Below the pieces are notes generated by a model, which searched no databases, was not told the DNA's origin, and was given only the letters and a program-made list of their open reading frames with translations. A program made the position numbers and the translations under genes. A DNA stretch of 64,000 nt from Chitinophagales bacterium. GTDB taxonomy: Bacteria; Bacteroidota; Bacteroidia; Chitinophagales; UBA2359. The stretch spans positions 50,114-114,113 of the forward strand of contig JACJXU010000010.1 of NCBI GenBank assembly GCA_020636475.1, written 5' to 3'. Positions 62,601 to 64,000 of this stretch are shown here, piece after piece (the first letter of the stretch is position 1; each line of letters begins with the position of its first letter).

Positions 62601-63038
62601 AGTGCCGCACAAGAAAGCCAACTGCTATCCATTGCCTTGCAAAACAGTGCCGCCGCCCCTTGGGCGCGAGCCTACCTGAGCGCGCTGAAAGGCTATGCCT
62701 TTGCCGAGCCGGCAGTGGACCTCATACTCAATCAGGCAACTGCCAAGCAGGCAAGCCAGCTATCGGCTAAGCCCGCCCTGCCCAAGCACTTGCAGCTAAG
62801 CCCCAACCCCGCACAGGCGCAAGTGCAGCTATATATACAGGCAATGCCCCCCACCGCAACGGACTTGCAAGTGCGCATATCGGACTGGCAGGGCAATATC
62901 TACCAAAGCCTGCCAGTGGCAGCAGGGCAGCAAACGCTCAGCCTTTCGCTGAAAGCTATGCCGCCGGGGGTATATGTGGTACAATTATACCAACACCAAA
63001 ACCTAATAGCCTATGAGAAACTACTGGTATTGCCTTAG
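59604..63038 (+). CDS. Large type IX secreted beta-helix protein
   Basis: 1144 residues. The signal peptide is LWLCAVCLCLLVGGQTNLKA. Residues about 30-250 form an N-terminal domain of unknown type. From about 400 to 850 a right-handed parallel beta-helix is evident (TITINADFTIPDNVSLNLSG, GRLIVAPGGTLDADGTIFQS, then repeated N/G-rich coils). The last ~75 residues (HLQLSPNPAQAQVQLYIQAM...PPGVYVVQLYQHQN) are a type IX sorting domain. Codon composition shifts from AT-rich before about 60400 to GC-rich after, suggesting a composite origin. It is probably an adhesin or surface enzyme; catalytic residues are not identified. Confidence 0.85.
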   Translation: MKKLIFNVHKLWLCAVCLCLLVGGQTNLKAQLSCNLIANTKPNSSTINNNIGGDINANLSSLGSNIYNADVVDNWYPVTGNPGYFTAFYNLATTNWLNVNSAIDWELINKPVFYLMCNSDAGPFSFYGCTGMESVGTDVNITKDNFYTFSFNKRSYPWQGDNLQYYSPAYCQTYTSLVVRLTKKAYIFNGIIANGQTPGEYVNFFTPLDDNDNESYQDVYVELNDETGPSFNQIIQCFQATDDWDVLYIYTQRKINNENDCALKDGPISPTDVPGQLMGNALVADIFLYDDAFGEDSDAEYICDQSEVRLEIPAYCSDFNVVNYTWEKYDPNTSTYQALPQYNNQRLIFVAAEDGATYRVHRVFNVLDYPLTVNDCNDYKLFHLVKSSDCAEGVNFLITEDAVINNPITWKQDFGIPANTTITINADFTIPDNVSLNLSGEVLAFGPCGRLIVAPGGTLDADGTIFQSAGNCMWHGIQVRGEGLGTSYNTAAKYGMLDLRNCTISDAIVGVSMSGFPRINYAFANSAIQSSNFQYNAYSDAYTTNTVSNLVYLNSGGTGSVSGGGRATIFETDFVDCLQGVNASYYASDIEKVNISDCHFEGATNLKYPFANQPSEVGVHTQYYRGITVEDQSTFNNLRFGVRGQGVGNMYVRDSYFTNITAAGTSIKGALSAENVKIDDNEYTTCQNAIQCSGGITVEFNTINKGAGSYTAQIQVGIFAHAANGFVYNNYLNDVAAGMVALHNSYNLSVSRNYFGYNKYGLATMGNNKGIHTKCNTFYNSAASWGIYNANSNTNDAFLSTQGVCDYSDQNNPMIDLPLNRFYEDPAYRDINPVNLLSSFDFDYYYPDDLTNPNFTLAGQLQDYQPDMTSYNASYYPEIDILSCQVYSEGLDYQGNGECFLYYLPIDIEDIPDEPVRDRFGHLWVEHYFSQNQGQAAFQLLQAMNTRSSKLFLLDNAIAHNNLTTANSIYNALKPVLDKNTAYIKSFQLALLKKPNLTMSAAQESQLLSIALQNSAAAPWARAYLSALKGYAFAEPAVDLILNQATAKQASQLSAKPALPKHLQLSPNPAQAQVQLYIQAMPPTATDLQVRISDWQGNIYQSLPVAAGQQTLSLSLKAMPPGVYVVQLYQHQNLIAYEKLLVLP

Positions 63039-64000
63039 TGTAGTATTGCTGCTGCTATGCTGCACGCTACAAGGGCAAACGGAGAAGTACTTTTGGCAAT
63101 ATTATGGTACGGATAGTTTGCAGGAAATGTCGGATAGAATAGTTGCGCTAAATGATGATTTGTACATAGCCATAGGCGTAGATTTTGACCCTGTGGGTCC
63201 CGGTCAGCGCGTGACTTTGTGGGCAGTGAATGCCAAAGGGGAACTACAATGGAATAGAATTTTTGGCGATTATACGGCTCCTAATAGTACATTACAAATA
63301 AATATAACACAGGAAAGACACATAAATTTTGTGATGCACACAAGACCTTTTGCTACCTACTACTTGTCGCGCTATTTAATAGAATTGGACAGCTTAGGGC
63401 AGACACAAAAGTATATAAGTTTGATGGATACCACAACAACTTGGTCTAATACGGCATATCATATAATAAATAATCAGCACGGGAGTGGCTATATAACGGC
63501 AGCAACGGCAACAGACAGTAGTGAAATCTCAAGTTTGCCCAAGCCCAACATTTGCTTAATAGATACGGCAGGGAATTACATCTGGCATCGCATATTTTCG
63601 TATTTGCCAAGCTATGGCAGGGTAAACTACATTACACCCGCAGCAGATGGGGGCTATTATCTGAGTGGTTTTACCAATTATGTGTTTGAGGGGCGTGGTT
63701 ACAGTGATTGCCTGTTGCTAAAAACAGACAGCGAAGGCAGGGAAGAATGGCACAGTATCAAGGATTTTGCAGATATAGAGGGCTTAGGGGATACCTATGA
63801 AATAAATGATTCTACTTTTGTGGGAATAATAGGCTATACAAATTGGGTAACAATAAATGGAATAGTAGAAGAAAAGGAAAGGTGCGGTATCATAACGCAG
63901 TTTGATAGAGAACAAAATATGCAATGGACTTCCCCTTGTTTGTGTGAAAATAGGGGAATTAGAAGACTACTGCACCTAACTGACGGCAGTTGGGTAGGCA
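63013..64000 (+). CDS. Exported protein with repeated propeller-like motifs (3' end off window)
   Basis: ATG 63013 overlaps the previous gene by 26 bp in another frame and opens MRNYWYCLSVVLLLLCCTLQ (signal peptide). The 329 codons available repeat a pattern of W-(x)-V/L strands with acidic turns, e.g. VTLWAVNAKGELQWNRIFGD, DGGYYLSGFTNYVFEG, LLLKTDSEGREEWHSI and GIITQFDREQNMQW, as in beta-propeller/T9SS-linked proteins of Bacteroidota. The frame is open to the window end. The overlap implies cotranscription with the beta-helix protein. Confidence 0.75.
   Translation, partial: MRNYWYCLSVVLLLLCCTLQGQTEKYFWQYYGTDSLQEMSDRIVALNDDLYIAIGVDFDPVGPGQRVTLWAVNAKGELQWNRIFGDYTAPNSTLQINITQERHINFVMHTRPFATYYLSRYLIELDSLGQTQKYISLMDTTTTWSNTAYHIINNQHGSGYITAATATDSSEISSLPKPNICLIDTAGNYIWHRIFSYLPSYGRVNYITPAADGGYYLSGFTNYVFEGRGYSDCLLLKTDSEGREEWHSIKDFADIEGLGDTYEINDSTFVGIIGYTNWVTINGIVEEKERCGIITQFDREQNMQWTSPCLCENRGIRRLLHLTDGSWVG

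Overview
The window comes from a Bacteroidota genome. I infer a Chitinophagales/Saprospirales-type relative, probably a metagenome or environmental assembly. The evidence is type IX secretion C-terminal domains on large surface proteins, Bacteroidota promoters (TTG, about 18-20 bp, TAnnTTTG), an ExbB/ExbD operon with a small membrane partner, a GWxTD protein, and the folP-cdaA pair. Two halves with different base composition meet near 26.4 kb.

Left half (1-26.4 kb), AT-rich accessory DNA. It starts with a HupE/UreJ gene fused in frame to a lipoprotein-like C-terminus. Next is a wrecked type I restriction-modification locus: hsdM has lost its centre, hsdR has lost its C-terminal half, and hsdS looks intact. 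A GxxExxY gene (flanked by 44-bp direct repeats) and a REP-associated tyrosine transposase (RAYT) sit inside the locus, and four palindromes centred on ATTAAT lie in frame inside hsdS, the RAYT gene and hsdR. From 6.7 to 26.3 kb follow small transcription units rich in one functional flavour: AraC x2, HxlR x4 and MarR regulators; SDR x3 and an NmrA-like NAD(P)-binding protein; SnoaL/NTF2 and ABM-fold proteins; two tandem-repeat lipoproteins; and a secreted DJ-1/PfpI protein. Divergent promoters with inverted repeats separate regulators from targets. Several units are bounded by long imperfect inverted repeats that begin with an AAC-type and end with a GTT-type motif, like integron attC sites; no integrase is present. 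Frameshifts are concentrated at 16.6-18.6 kb (sulfatase, HAD hydrolase) and 21.2-23.4 kb (F420-dependent-reductase-like protein, bestrophin, outer-membrane protein), which means either gene decay or local base-calling errors.

Right half (26.5-64 kb), mostly core genes with higher GC: RNase HII, a double-AAA CbbX/SpoVK-like ATPase, class I ribonucleotide reductase (nrdB-nrdA), an SQR-like flavoprotein, GWxTD protein, family-2 glycosyltransferase, a PspC mini-gene, an ExbB/ExbD energy-transduction operon, tRNA-Ser(GGA), TatD DNase, a beta-CASP nuclease, an M43 metalloprotease, diadenylate cyclase with dihydropteroate synthase, an RluA-family pseudouridine synthase, a universal stress protein, and a reverse-strand run (CotH protein, formimidoyltransferase-cyclodeaminase, photolyase, fRMsr, KTSC, tocopherol-cyclase-like). 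The right end holds a 20-copy 22-bp tandem repeat upstream of a 1144-residue type IX secreted beta-helix protein and a second secreted protein running off the edge.

The most unusual signals are the attC-like cassette boundaries with their nested cruciform at 8139-8371, the RAYT palindromes inside coding frames, the 24-bp inverted repeats around a four-helix-bundle gene placed between an operator and its HxlR gene, and the 22-bp array at 59005-59444.
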